This document shows positions 25,777 to 34,581 of a stretch of 64,000 bases of DNA, piece after piece. Under the pieces are notes generated by a model. The model made no database searches. It saw only the letters and a list, made by a program, of their open reading frames with translations, and was not told the DNA's origin. Origin of the DNA: Svornostia abyssi (GTDB taxonomy: Bacteria; Actinomycetota; Thermoleophilia; Solirubrobacterales; Solirubrobacteraceae); contig CP088295.1 of NCBI GenBank assembly GCA_024666565.1, positions 4,997,485-5,061,484 on the forward strand. Direction: 5' to 3'. Made by a program: the position numbers and the translations under genes. The first letter of the stretch is position 1. Each line of letters opens with the position of its first letter.

Positions 25777-26226
25777 TCAGGCGGGCGTCGCGAGCTGTGC
25801 GGCGAGCCGGTCCATCGCCTGCTGGTTCATCTTGCGCAGCAGCGACTGGATGACCGGCGCGAGGAGCTTGTCGGCGAGCGGGGTCTGCTCGTAGGCGATC
25901 TCGAAGCTCACCTTCGTGGCGTCGTCGCCGGCCGGCTCCAGCCGGTACGTCCCGCGGGTGATGCGCTTGCCGCCCGCGGCGACGGTCCGCTCGACGATGC
26001 GCGTCGGCGCCTCGGCCTCGTAGACCTCGAGGTCGATCGGCTGCTTGGTGCCGGCCGCCTTGACGTTCGCGTGCAGCTTGGCTCCCACCCCCCGCGGCGG
26101 GCCGGAGAGTTCCCAGTCGACCATGAAGTGGTCGGTGAACGCTTCATGGTTGCCGAGGACGTCGAGGTGGTCGTAGACCTCGTCGATCGGGCGCTGCACG
26201 ACGGTCGTGACGGTGATGGGCTGCAT
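25777..26226 (-). CDS. SRPBCC (polyketide cyclase/START-like) family protein
   Basis: 149 residues from ATG 26226, which has GAAGGAG at 7 bases; the longer frame to 26298 would run through the operator region. The protein has the helix-grip pattern: TVTTVVQRPIDEVYDHLDVLGNHEAFTDHF at the start, a Trp-Glu-Leu-Ser strand, a long beta sheet (GAKLHANVKAAG, RIVERTVAAGGKRITRGTYRLEP) and a long C-terminal helix. Such proteins bind hydrophobic ligands; catalytic residues cannot be assigned. It is divergent from a TetR gene with two matching operators in the gap, so ligand-dependent control by that regulator is likely. Confidence 0.8.
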   Translation of the reverse strand: MQPITVTTVVQRPIDEVYDHLDVLGNHEAFTDHFMVDWELSGPPRGVGAKLHANVKAAGTKQPIDLEVYEAEAPTRIVERTVAAGGKRITRGTYRLEPAGDDATKVSFEIAYEQTPLADKLLAPVIQSLLRKMNQQAMDRLAAQLATPA

Positions 26227-26245
26227 GGCGGGACTCCTTCGCAGT

Positions 26246-26264
26246 TTGTGACGCGGTGTCGCAA
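26246..26264. promoter_or_regulatory. TetR operator candidate O1
   Basis: TTGTGACGCGGTGTCGCAA shares the pattern TTGTGACRCGGTGTCRMAA with the site at 26279-26297. The two centres are 33 bp apart, about three helical turns. It is 20 bases upstream of the SRPBCC start codon. Confidence 0.6.
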
Positions 26265-26278
26265 GAACTGTGCCATGC

Positions 26279-26297
26279 TTGTGACACGGTGTCAACA
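26279..26297. promoter_or_regulatory. TetR operator candidate O2, overlapping the TetR start
   Basis: TTGTGACACGGTGTCAACA contains the perfect palindrome TGACAC-G-GTGTCA (26282-26294). On the minus strand it includes TTGACA (26296-26291), a consensus -35 box, followed 17 bases later by CACAGT for the SRPBCC gene. Binding here would block that promoter and the start codon of the TetR gene itself (GTG 26289). Confidence 0.65.
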
Positions 26298-26885
26298 CGC
26301 GCCCCCCGAGTCCCCGCCGACGAGGCGAAGCAGCGCATCGTCGCCGCCGCGAGCACGCTGCTCGCCGACCGCCCGTTCCGCGAGCTGACCGTCGAGGACG
26401 TCATGGCCGAGACCGGACTGAAGCGCACGGTCTTCTACCGCCACTTCACCGGCCTGCCGGACGTCGTCCTCTTCCTCCTCGACGACATCGCCGCGTCGCT
26501 CACCGAGGCGGGCGACCCCAACGAACCAGGGTTCCTGCGCGCGGTCCTCAGCCGTGTCGTCGACATCGCCCAGCGCAACGGCGGCCTGCTGCGCGCGGTC
26601 TACGACGCCGCTGCAGTCGACGCCGACGTCGAGCGCCGGCTCGACGAGGCCACCCAGTGGAGCATCGACGCCACCGCCGCGCTCTTCCAGGCCGGCATCG
26701 ACGCCGGGCGCACGCCGCCGCTCGATGCCCGGGCCGTCTCCCACGCGCTCACGCACATGAACTTCGCCGTGCTCGTCGACGCCTTCGGCCGCCGGGACGC
26801 AGGCGATGACCTGGCCGACCCCGAGCGGGTCCTCGAAGCGCTGATGACCGTCTGGGAGCGCGTGATCGTCACGCAGCCCGGTTAG
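26289..26885 (+). CDS. TetR-family transcriptional regulator
   Basis: 198 residues from GTG 26289. The N-terminal helix-turn-helix is clear: DEAKQRIVAAASTLLADRPFRELTVEDVMAETGLKRTVFYRHFTGLPDV. The C-terminal helical domain begins with FLLDDIAASLTEAGD and has no conserved ligand motif. The start lies inside operator O2 and lacks a good ribosome binding site, so a leaderless transcript is possible. It faces the SRPBCC gene and shares two operators with it, hence probably represses both. The 3' end overlaps the convergent aminotransferase stop by 4 bases. Confidence 0.9.
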   Translation: MSTRAPRVPADEAKQRIVAAASTLLADRPFRELTVEDVMAETGLKRTVFYRHFTGLPDVVLFLLDDIAASLTEAGDPNEPGFLRAVLSRVVDIAQRNGGLLRAVYDAAAVDADVERRLDEATQWSIDATAALFQAGIDAGRTPPLDARAVSHALTHMNFAVLVDAFGRRDAGDDLADPERVLEALMTVWERVIVTQPG

Positions 26886-28144
26886 AGCGCCGCGAGCCCC
26901 TCGGCCAGCGCGGCCGCGAGCACGTCGATCTCCTCCTGCCCGCAGACCAGCGGCGGCGACACCGCCACCCCGCGGCCCAGCGGCCGGACGAGCACACCGC
27001 GCTCGCGGGCCGCGAGCTGCAGCCGCCCGGGAAGCCCGGGCTCGGCCGCCAGCGCGTCAGCATCGAACTCGACCCCCGCCAGGAAGCCGGTCCCCGCACG
27101 CACCTCGCCGACGAGTTCATGCCCGGCCAGGGGCGCGAGCGCCTCGGCCAACGGCGCCTCCAACTCCCGGCCGCGTGCGATCACGTCGTCGCGCTCGTAC
27201 AGGTCGAGCGCCGCCAGCGCCGCGGCACAGCACGCCGGGTGCCCCGCGTACGTCGGGCCGTGGCGCAGCACCGGCGCCCCGGCCTCACCCGGGAAGAACG
27301 GGGCCGCCACGTCGGCGGCGACGAGCACGGCGCCGAGCGGCAGCGTCCCCGACGTCACGCCCTTCGCGATCGTGACCATGTCCGGCGTCACCGGCCAGCG
27401 GTCGATCCCGAGCCAGGTCCCGAGCCGGCCGAACGCGCAGATCACGCAGTCGGCGACGAACAGCACGCCGTGGCGCGCGCAGATCTCCGCGACCGCCTCG
27501 AGGTAGCCGTCGGGCGGAAGGTGCACGCCACCCGCGCCGATGACCGGCTCGCAGAAGAACGCCGCCACGCGGTCGGGGCCCACACGGACGATCTCGGCCT
27601 CCAGCGCCGCGGCGTCGTCGTGCGGCACGCTCGACGCGTGCTCGAGCATCGGGCCGAAGCCGGCGAGGTTCGCCGGGATCCCGCCGATGCTCGTGCCGAT
27701 CCCGTGCGTGCCGTGGTAGCCGTGGCCCCGGCCGATGAGGTGCACGCGGTCAGGCTGGCCCAGCTCGGCGAAGTGCCGCCGGGCGACCTTCGCCGCGGTG
27801 TCAATCGCGTCACCGCCGCCCGAGCCGAGGAACACCTTGGCCCCCGGGGCGGGCATGAGCGCGGCCAGGCGGTCGGCCAGCTCCAGCGCGGGCGGGTTCG
27901 CGAAGTCCCCGAAGATCGAGTAGGCGTCGAGCTCGCGCATCTGGCGCGCGACCGCGTCGGCGATCTCCCGCCGGCCGTGGCCGAGGTTCGCGTACCAGAG
28001 CGCCGCGGTGCCATCGAGGTAGCGGGTGCCGTCCTCGCCGAACACCCAGGGGCCCTCCCCGCGGGTGATGACCAGGCGCGCGCCGTCGACCGCGCCCATG
28101 TCGGCGAACGGGTGCCAGAGTGCGTTCAGCTCTGATCCGCGCAC
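26882..28144 (-). CDS. Class III (PLP-dependent) aminotransferase
   Basis: 420 residues from GTG 28144, overlapping the lipoprotein gene's end by 19 bases. Family features: HPFADMGAVDGARLVITRGEGPWVFGEDGTRYLDG at the start, ALWYANLGHGRREIADAV, the cofactor-phosphate motif VFLGSGGGDAIDTAAKVAR near residue 108, GHGYHGTHGIG near 146, and the Schiff-base Lys in TIAKGVTSGTLPLGAV near 265. In the usual [AI]DEVI-x-GFGR-x-G motif the Asp (pyridine nitrogen contact) is kept but the Glu is Cys (ADCVICAFGRLG). It transfers amino groups, often from omega-amines or diamines to pyruvate or 2-oxoglutarate; the substrate is unknown. Confidence 0.9.
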   Translation of the reverse strand: MRGSELNALWHPFADMGAVDGARLVITRGEGPWVFGEDGTRYLDGTAALWYANLGHGRREIADAVARQMRELDAYSIFGDFANPPALELADRLAALMPAPGAKVFLGSGGGDAIDTAAKVARRHFAELGQPDRVHLIGRGHGYHGTHGIGTSIGGIPANLAGFGPMLEHASSVPHDDAAALEAEIVRVGPDRVAAFFCEPVIGAGGVHLPPDGYLEAVAEICARHGVLFVADCVICAFGRLGTWLGIDRWPVTPDMVTIAKGVTSGTLPLGAVLVAADVAAPFFPGEAGAPVLRHGPTYAGHPACCAAALAALDLYERDDVIARGRELEAPLAEALAPLAGHELVGEVRAGTGFLAGVEFDADALAAEPGLPGRLQLAARERGVLVRPLGRGVAVSPPLVCGQEEIDVLAAALAEGLAAL

Positions 28145-28578
28145 TTGTCGAGCCCGAGTTCGCCGGCCACCTTGTCGCTCTGCGTGTCCAGCTCGGCCGC
28201 GCCGCTGAGCGCCTGCTGGATCTGCTCCTGGTCACCGGTCTTCCCCGCCTCGGCGAGCCCGCCGAGCGCCTCCACGCTCTCACGGCCGAGCTTGACCAGC
28301 TCGTCATGCTGCTCCTCGAGGTCGCTCGGCGGCTGCAGCGCGTCGAGCTCGTCGATGAGCTGGTCGAGCTCGACCTTCGCCTTGCCCGCGTAGTCGGCCA
28401 CCTGCTGGATGGACTGTGGCTGCGAGATCGCGCGGACGTCCTTCTCGTACTGCTCGCACGCCGCGTTGCCCTTCGCGCGGTAGTCCTCCGCGCTCAGCGC
28501 GTCGTCATCGCCGCCACCGCAGGCGGCGAGCACGACGGCGCAGGTCAGTGTGAGGGCGATCGGGCGGCACAGGGACAT
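28126..28578 (-). CDS. Small secreted lipoprotein, helical
   Basis: 150 residues from ATG 28578, with a lipoprotein signal peptide ending in the lipobox LAAC-GGGDDD (Cys near residue 20). The mature chain is acidic, Gln- and Glu-rich, and predicted to be largely helical, beginning LSAEDYRAKGNAACEQYEKDV with two further Cys residues (C near 41 and C near 146) that could form a disulfide. It likely sits on the outer face of the membrane. I recognise no family beyond the general actinobacterial helical lipoprotein type. It is upstream of and overlaps the aminotransferase gene. Confidence 0.8.
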   Translation of the reverse strand: MSLCRPIALTLTCAVVLAACGGGDDDALSAEDYRAKGNAACEQYEKDVRAISQPQSIQQVADYAGKAKVELDQLIDELDALQPPSDLEEQHDELVKLGRESVEALGGLAEAGKTGDQEQIQQALSGAAELDTQSDKVAGELGLDKCADQS

Positions 28579-28620
28579 GCCTCGGCATTCTGGCGGAACG
28601 CCGCCCCGGTCGTGACGGCT

Positions 28621-29526
28621 TCACGCTTCGGCGCCCTCCGGTGCCGGAACGCCGGCAGGCGACCACGTGGCGAGCCGTCGCCCACCGAGGGCGCCGGCCA
28701 CCAGCAGCGCGTACAGCACGACCGCCCCTATCGAACTCGCGCTGATCACGAGCCCGGCGGCCATCGCGCTACCGACGCCGTCTGCCGCGAGCGTCGCGAG
28801 CGTCGCGCCGGGGCTCGCCGCCGGCCCGAGAGGCAGGAGGCCGAGCACCCCGAGCGTGCCGACCACGAGCGCGACGTCGGGGGCGTCGGCAGGCACGCCG
28901 CACGCCGCGAGCACGAGCCAGACCCGCGCCGCCGACACCAGGGTGATCGCCGCTGCGAGCGCGAGGAGCACCGTCCGCCGCCGCCCGTCGGCGAGGACCG
29001 CCACACCGCGCACCGTCGGGCGCGAGTGGTCCCACCGGGCGCACGACGCGCGGGCGACCGGCCCGAGCGCCAACAGCACGACCACCCCGGGGACCGCCAG
29101 CCACGGCTTCCAGAGCGCAAGCAGCAGGACGACGCAGCACGCCTCGGCGAGCGCGATCGGGAGGTCGGCCAGCGCCAGCTGCATCGGGCGCGGCGCGGCG
29201 TCGCCGCGCCAGCGGCGCAACAGCGCGACCCGCACCGGCAGGGCGAAGTGGCTCTGGACGGTCCCTGCTCCGAAGGCCCCCGCGTTCGCCCCGTGGACCG
29301 CCTCGCGGTCGAGCGGCCGTCCGTCGATGGCCGCGATCGCCACCCGCCACCCCTCCGAGCGCAGCAGGAGTGTCACGGCGTGCAGTGCGATCGCCCCGAG
29401 CACCGCCGCGAGCGGGACGACCCGGAGCGCCTCACCGACCTCACCGGCGCGCCAGATGACGACGCCCGCGACGGCGGCGAGTGCCGCCACCGTGACCGCC
29501 GCCGGACCGAGTCGACCCACGCGCAC
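28621..29526 (-). CDS. Flippase-like (LPG synthase TM-domain) membrane protein
   Basis: 301 residues from GTG 29526 with eight or so membrane helices and very high Ala/Val/Leu content. The segment VHGANAGAFGAGTVQSHFALPVRVALLRRW near residue 78 and the later LLPLGPAASPGATLATLAADGV near 228 match the UPF0104/lysylphosphatidylglycerol synthetase transmembrane region family, whose members move lipids or lipid-linked sugars. The enzymatic C-terminal domain of MprF is absent, so a stand-alone flippase-like role is the best guess. There is no obvious operon partner. Confidence 0.65.
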   Translation of the reverse strand: MRVGRLGPAAVTVAALAAVAGVVIWRAGEVGEALRVVPLAAVLGAIALHAVTLLLRSEGWRVAIAAIDGRPLDREAVHGANAGAFGAGTVQSHFALPVRVALLRRWRGDAAPRPMQLALADLPIALAEACCVVLLLALWKPWLAVPGVVVLLALGPVARASCARWDHSRPTVRGVAVLADGRRRTVLLALAAAITLVSAARVWLVLAACGVPADAPDVALVVGTLGVLGLLPLGPAASPGATLATLAADGVGSAMAAGLVISASSIGAVVLYALLVAGALGGRRLATWSPAGVPAPEGAEA

Positions 29527-29578
29527 AACCGGAGATTCCCCTGCTCAGCTGCGGATTCTGTGACGATGCGGTGAACGT

Positions 29579-30700
29579 CTACGCGAGTTCGCGCGCGACC
29601 CGCAGCGTCATCGCCTCGATGGCCAGCTCCTCGTTGGGGTTGAGCTGGAGCGACGCCCGCGTGTCCTCGACGTGCACCAGGGCGGCGCGCAGCCGGTGCC
29701 CTGTGCGTCCCTCGGCGTCCTCGCGCAGCGCGGGCAGCCGATCGCTGTGGTGCACGAGATCCTCGGCCCCGTCGGCGACGCACGCCACGTCGCGGTACCA
29801 GAGGCCGACGAGCTGCAGACCGTGATCGAGCGCTGCCGTGCGCGCGCGGCGCTGGGCGCGCGTGGCGCCCTCCTCGCGCTCGCGCTTCACGCGCTTCTGG
29901 TCCTTCTTCGGCACGAGCTCGAGCTCCTCGTCGAGCCCCTCCAGCGCCGCAGCGCCCGCCTCCTCACCCGTGGCCTTCGCCGGGTCGAGCAGCGCGAGCC
30001 ACGGCGCGCCGGCGAGCTGGTCGCGCAGCGCCGCGCGGGCGAGGTTCTCCGACGCCGCGCGCAGCGCCGGACCCGACCCGAGCGCCAGCGCGAGCGCCCG
30101 CTCGCCGTCGCCGAGCGCCAGCCTTGCGCATGCGTCCGCCGTCTCGGGCGGCACCCCGCGCGTGCCGACGAAGCGCGCGAGTTCCTCCACCGGCGGCGCG
30201 TCGAACCGCACGTCCTGGCAGCGCGAGCGGATGGTCGGCAGCACGTCGCCCGGGCGCGAGGACAGCAGCAGCAGGTGGGCAAACGACGGCGGCTCCTCCA
30301 GCGTCTTGAGCATCCGGTTCGCGGCCTGGTCGTTCAGCTCGTCGGCGGCCTCGATGACGAACACGCGGCGCCGGGCCTCGAACGGCGTCCGCGTGGCGGC
30401 CGCGACGACCGCCTCGTCGATGTCACCGACGAGGATGCCCGCCGCGCTCTTCGGCTTGACCCACGTCAGATCGGGATGCGCGCCGTGCTCGACGCGCGCG
30501 GCGACCGCCTGCGCCTCAGTGGCGCCGAGGCCGTCGCTCAAGAGCGCCGCGGCGAACGCCCGGGCCACGGCGCGCTTGCCGCTGCCCGCCGGGCCATGGA
30601 AGAGGTAGGCGTGCGACGGCGGATGCGCCGGGCCGGCATCCGAGAACACGGCGCCGAGCACCGCGGCGGCGTGCGGATGGCGTTCGGTCCCGGAGAGCAT
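29579..30700 (-). CDS. holB: DNA polymerase III subunit delta'
   Basis: 373 residues from ATG 30700, with AGGA 9 bases upstream. The clamp-loader AAA+ domain has Walker A GPAGSGKRAVARA near residue 33, AGILVGDIDEAV near 95, and the delta' motifs RRVFVIEAADELNDQAANRMLKTLEEPP near 120 and LLLLSSRPGDVLPTIRSRCQ near 155. It is part of the clamp loader that places the DNA polymerase III sliding clamp. The C-terminal part is less conserved and Lys/Arg-rich (KKDQKRVKREREE). tmk lies just upstream on the other strand; tmk and holB are neighbours in many bacteria. Confidence 0.9.
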   Translation of the reverse strand: MLSGTERHPHAAAVLGAVFSDAGPAHPPSHAYLFHGPAGSGKRAVARAFAAALLSDGLGATEAQAVAARVEHGAHPDLTWVKPKSAAGILVGDIDEAVVAAATRTPFEARRRVFVIEAADELNDQAANRMLKTLEEPPSFAHLLLLSSRPGDVLPTIRSRCQDVRFDAPPVEELARFVGTRGVPPETADACARLALGDGERALALALGSGPALRAASENLARAALRDQLAGAPWLALLDPAKATGEEAGAAALEGLDEELELVPKKDQKRVKREREEGATRAQRRARTAALDHGLQLVGLWYRDVACVADGAEDLVHHSDRLPALREDAEGRTGHRLRAALVHVEDTRASLQLNPNEELAIEAMTLRVARELA

Positions 30701-30711
30701 GTCCGCGCATC

Positions 30712-30944
30712 CTAGGCCCGGCGGTCCCCGCCTTGGCACGCCCCCCGCGACACGCGCTGCGGACAGGCGCCGGCGTGTCGCTCAGCACCAGGCAGGCGAG
30801 TCCGGCGGTCGGGATCGCCGCCAGGACGATCCCGGCGAGGACCCGCGCCACGTCCAGCGATCCCGAGAGGTGCGCCAGCCACGCAGCGCCGAGCGTCGCC
30901 GAGATGACGAACACGGAGACGAGAAACAGGCGACGAAGGGACAC
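30712..30944 (-). CDS. Small two-helix membrane protein, apparently frameshifted
   Basis: The 345-base gap between holB and tmk contains a minus-strand frame with strong coding bias and two membrane helices: SLRRLFLVSVFVISATLGAAW and then VLAGIVLAAIPTAGLACLVL. As read, the frame continues 185 bases into holB. Adding one base to the C6 run at 30741-30746 would instead end it at TAG 30712-30714, just before the holB ribosome binding site, giving about 77 residues from GTG 30944 (or 101 from TTG 31016). I recognise no family. The gene is plausible but unproven; the same kind of homopolymer lesion occurs elsewhere in this window. Confidence 0.4.
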
Positions 30945-31045
30945 GGAGCGCAGGAAAACCGAGAGAGAACGACCCAGTCCCTTCTTCGGCTGCAAGTGCC
31001 CGCGGCATGAGCCCAATTTCGCGATGACGGATAGGGTCCGCGCTC

Positions 31046-31666
31046 ATGTCCGGCCGCCTCATCACCGTCGAGGGCCTCGACGGTGCCGGGAAGTCGACGC
31101 TCGCCGTCGCGCTCGTCGACGCGCTGCGCGCCCGTGGCGCCGACGTCGAACTGCTCCGCGAGCCCGGCGGCGTGCTGCTCGCCGAGCGCATCCGGACCCT
31201 CGTGAAGGACCCGGCGCTGCCGTGCGGCCCCCGGGCCGAAGCGCTGCTGTACGCGGCGGCGCGCGCGCAGCTCGTCGAGGAGACCCTCGCGCCGGCGCTG
31301 GCGTCCGGGCGGACCGTGCTCCTCGACCGTTTCGTCGACTCCTCCCTGGCCTATCAGGGCGCCGGCCGCGAGCTCGGCGTCGCGGAGATCGCCGCGCTCA
31401 ACGCGTTCGCCACGGGCGGCCTGACCCCCGACCGGACGCTGCTGCTGCGGGTCGCGCCCGAGACGGGCCGCGCACGGCTCGACGACCGCGGCGACGCCCC
31501 CGATCGTCTGGAACTCGCGGGCACCGAGTTCTTCGCACGCGTCGCATCCGCGTACGATGAGCTGGCCGCCGCTGAACCGACACGTTTCCGGGTGCTCGAT
31601 GCGGGCAGGACGGCACCCGAGGTTCTCGCCGATGCACTGGGCGCCTTGCGCGACCTGGTGCCTTGA
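31046..31666 (+). CDS. tmk: Thymidylate kinase
   Basis: 206 residues from ATG 31046. P-loop LITVEGLDGAGKSTLAVAL at residue 5, the dTMP-binding REPGG near 39, the DR-x-V-D-SSLAYQGAGR motif near 92, and a lid region near 140 (APETGRARLDDRGDAPDRLE). It phosphorylates dTMP to dTDP in the cytoplasm and is essential for DNA synthesis. Length is normal for the family. The P-loop lacks an Arg in the usual position (GLDGAGKST), so catalytic Arg may be supplied by the lid (ETGRARLDDR), as in E. coli-type enzymes. Confidence 0.95.
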   Translation: MSGRLITVEGLDGAGKSTLAVALVDALRARGADVELLREPGGVLLAERIRTLVKDPALPCGPRAEALLYAAARAQLVEETLAPALASGRTVLLDRFVDSSLAYQGAGRELGVAEIAALNAFATGGLTPDRTLLLRVAPETGRARLDDRGDAPDRLELAGTEFFARVASAYDELAAAEPTRFRVLDAGRTAPEVLADALGALRDLVP

Positions 31667-31685
31667 CGCGAAGCTACGCACCTTC

Positions 31686-32264
31686 ATGGCGATCTTCGAA
31701 CTCCACGCCTTCACCCGCTCGGCCGCCGCGCCGGGCTGGGAGGTCCTGCGCCTGGAGGGTGTCTGGCGCGCCGGATCGACGAAGCGGCTGCCCTACGCGT
31801 GGCTCGTCGTCGACGACGGCCGGCGCGCGCTGCGGGTCATGCCCGCCCCCGCAGTCGCGCACCCGGTCGCCGACCCTGCGGGCAGCCAGTGGGCCGCCGT
31901 CTTCCCGCTGCCCAGCGACCTGCTCGCCACCGGCCGGCTCGCGTACGCGCTGCGCTGCGGCGACGTCGTGACGATCGACCTGCCGCGCCCCACCGCGGGC
32001 CCGCCCGACCCGTCGGGCGCCGACGCAGCCGCTGCGGCGGCCGCGGGCCCCGGGGTCGCGACCGCCCAGTACAACGCGGCCGAGGCCGAGCGCCAGCTCG
32101 CCGAGCTGCAGGGCCGCGTCCGCAACGCCGAGGCCCGTGCGCGCGCGTCCGAGCGGGCGCTGGAGGCGTCGCGCGCCGCGCTCACGCTGGCCGAGGAAGC
32201 GCGGATCGAGCGCGAGCAGCGCGACGCCGCCGCCGCCCGCACACCGGCGCCCGCTTCCTCCTAG
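31686..32264 (+). CDS. Hypothetical protein with C-terminal coiled coil
   Basis: 192 residues from ATG 31686, 19 bases after the tmk stop, so probably co-transcribed. The first 100 residues are a globular domain with Trp-rich strands (FELHAFTRSAAAPGWEVLRL, AWLVVDDGRRALRVMPAP, WAAVFPLPSDLLATG). An Ala-rich linker follows, then about 60 residues of heptad-like helix (EAERQLAELQGRVRNAEARARA). I recognise no family. The 3' end overlaps the convergent gene's stop by 4 bases (CTAG). Confidence 0.75.
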   Translation: MAIFELHAFTRSAAAPGWEVLRLEGVWRAGSTKRLPYAWLVVDDGRRALRVMPAPAVAHPVADPAGSQWAAVFPLPSDLLATGRLAYALRCGDVVTIDLPRPTAGPPDPSGADAAAAAAAGPGVATAQYNAAEAERQLAELQGRVRNAEARARASERALEASRAALTLAEEARIEREQRDAAAARTPAPASS

Positions 32265-34512
32265 GGCTGCAGCGGCGCGACCGCGTCGGGCTCGGCGAAC
32301 TCGTCGGCCGCGCCCGTGTCCGGCGTCGTCGTCGTTCCCGCGCCGGGCGTCGTCGTGTCCTGCGGCGGGATGCTCTGCCCCGCGTCCGGCTGCGTCTCGG
32401 GGATCGCGAGCGGGTCCTGCTGCGGTGTCAGCGGCGTGCCCGTCGCCGTCGGCGAGCCGGCCGGCGGCGCCTCGAACGCGGCGGCCGCCGCGGCGAGTTC
32501 CTCGACCTGCGGGCCGCGCGGGTCGAGCGCCAGCGCCCGCTCGGACGCAAGCGTGAAGCCAGCGCGGTCGGCCTGGGCGCGCGCAACCTCGGCCAGGACG
32601 ACCCACGCAGCGGCGTTCTCCGGCGTGCGGTCGACCGCGTCGAGGGCGAACTGCCGGGCCTGCGCGAACCGCCCGCGCTTGATGGCAACCGACGCCTCGG
32701 CGATCGGGCCGCGCGCGGAGAGCGGATCGAGGCTCGACGCGACCGCGGCGTCGAGCGCGGCGGCCTGCTGACGGTCGGCGGTCGCGTCGGCCGGGAGCGA
32801 GAGCGCGGCCCGGGCCTTCAGCTCGGCGCGCGCGGGGAGCGCGATCGAGAGCGCCAGCGCCGCGAGCGCCAGGACACCGGCGAGGAGGGCGACCACACGC
32901 GCGGGCTCTCCCGGGTCGGTCAGGCCGAGCGCGCGGCGGCGGCGCAGCAGGCTGGGGTCGGGGGCGAGCGCCGCGACCGTGCCGAGCATGAGCAGCGCGG
33001 GGATCGTCACCCCCGGGGAGAGCAGCGTGGTCTGCCACGCCCCGGCGAAGACCCACGCCGTGCCCCCGGCGGCCATTCCCGCCGCGACCGTGCGCTCGCG
33101 GCCGTCGGGCAGTGCGCGCACACGCAGGATCGCGGCGATCATCAGCAGGAGCACCGCGCCCGAACCGAGCAGCGTGCCGATCACCCCGCCCTCGGCGAGC
33201 AGGGTCATCGGCTGGCTGCGGGCGCTCTCCGCGGGGAACGGCGCGTCGCGGTAGCGCAGGTGCTCGTTGGGGAACGAGCCCATGCCGAAGCCCTCGACGG
33301 GCTTGTCGGAGAACATCCCCGCCGCCTCCTGCCACAGATCCCAGCGGCGATCCGCGTTGGGCGTGCCAAAGCGGTCGGGCTCGGCGAGCTGGGCGGGCGG
33401 GTCGTCGATCACGTCGTCGCGCAGGCGCTCCAGCGCGCCGCGGACGCCGCCGTCGGACTGCGCGGCGAGCACGATGACCACGACCGCGGCGACGGCGGCG
33501 GTCACCATCGCGACCCGGCGCCCCAGGGGGTTCGGGACGCGGCGCGGCGCGGTCTCGCGGCGCTCGATGAGCAGGAGTGCCCAGCCGATGGCCAGGAGCG
33601 CGATGAGGCCGGCGAGCAGGACGCCACCGAGGACCAGGCCGTCGTCCACCCGCGTGTCCTCGGGCACGCCGTTCTCCCCAAGCCGACGCGGGTGAGCGCC
33701 AGCGCGTATGCGGGCGCCGCGGCCAGGACGGCCGCCGAGAACCAGCCGACCATGCCGGTGCCGCTGCGCCGCAGCCAGGCCAGCACGACCACGCCGATGA
33801 GGAGCGCCACGACCGCGCCGCGCGAGGCGGCCAGCGTGAGCGTGACGAGCTGGAGCCACAGCGCAGTGAGCCCGGCCAGGCGCCAGGAGGCCGTGCGGTT
33901 CATGTCCGTGCAGACCGCCAGCGCGAGCGGCACGCCGATGGCGCACAGCAGGCCCAGCGCGGCCGGGTTGCCGAGTGGGCCGGCGAGGCGCGCGACGCTC
34001 TCGCCCTCGTCGAAGACCGCGGGGAGCACCCGGCCGGCGAGCGCGCAGAACGCGGTGAAGGCGATGGCCCCGAGGAGGCCGGCCCCGAGCCGCTCCCCCG
34101 CGCGCGACGACGACGCGCCGCACGTGAAGGCCAGCAGGACCACGAGCGCGTACGCGAGCGCCCGGTTGATCCAGAGCCACGACTCCCCGGGCGTGACGCT
34201 CCACAGCAGCGAGATCCCCGACCACACGCCGAGCAGCGCGAGCAGCGCCAGACCAAACCACGCAACGCGGGGCGCGTGCGGCGCGACGGATTCGGCCAGC
34301 AGCCACGCGACGGCGGCGCCGAGCGCGACCGTGACGACGGCCAGCTCCGCGGTGCGCGCGGCGTCGAGGCCGAACAGGTCGATACCGAGCATCGCGACGG
34401 CCGCCAGCGCCACGAGGACGACGACGAGCGGCGCCCCGGGCTGGCGGGGCCCGCCGGCGGGGAGCACGGACGAGGTGATCGTCGGCTGCGACGAGGGACT
34501 GGAGACGGCCAT
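32261..34512 (-). CDS. O-antigen ligase-like membrane protein with TPR tail, frameshift near 33677
   Basis: Two frames make one protein. From ATG 34512 the first frame has membrane helices and SGISLLWSVTPGESWLWINRAL, LAGPLGNPAALGLLCAIG and TLAASRGAVVALLIGV, ending in nonsense after ALALTRVGLG. The second frame continues ENGVPEDTRVDDGLVLGGV and contains the Wzy_C-type RRWDLWQEAAGMFSDKPVEGFGMGSF, more helices, a TPR-like region (AVASSLDPLSARGPIAEASV, ALDAVDRTPENAAAWVVL) and a Pro/Thr-rich tail. One extra base in CCCC at 33676-33679 joins them into 750 residues. The family polymerises or ligates glycans at the membrane. The frameshift may be an assembly error. Confidence 0.8.
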
Positions 34513-34581
34513 CAGAAGGTGGTGCCGGCGGCGGCGAACGGCCCAGCCGGAACACGGCCGATGCTACCGTCCGCCCTCGCC

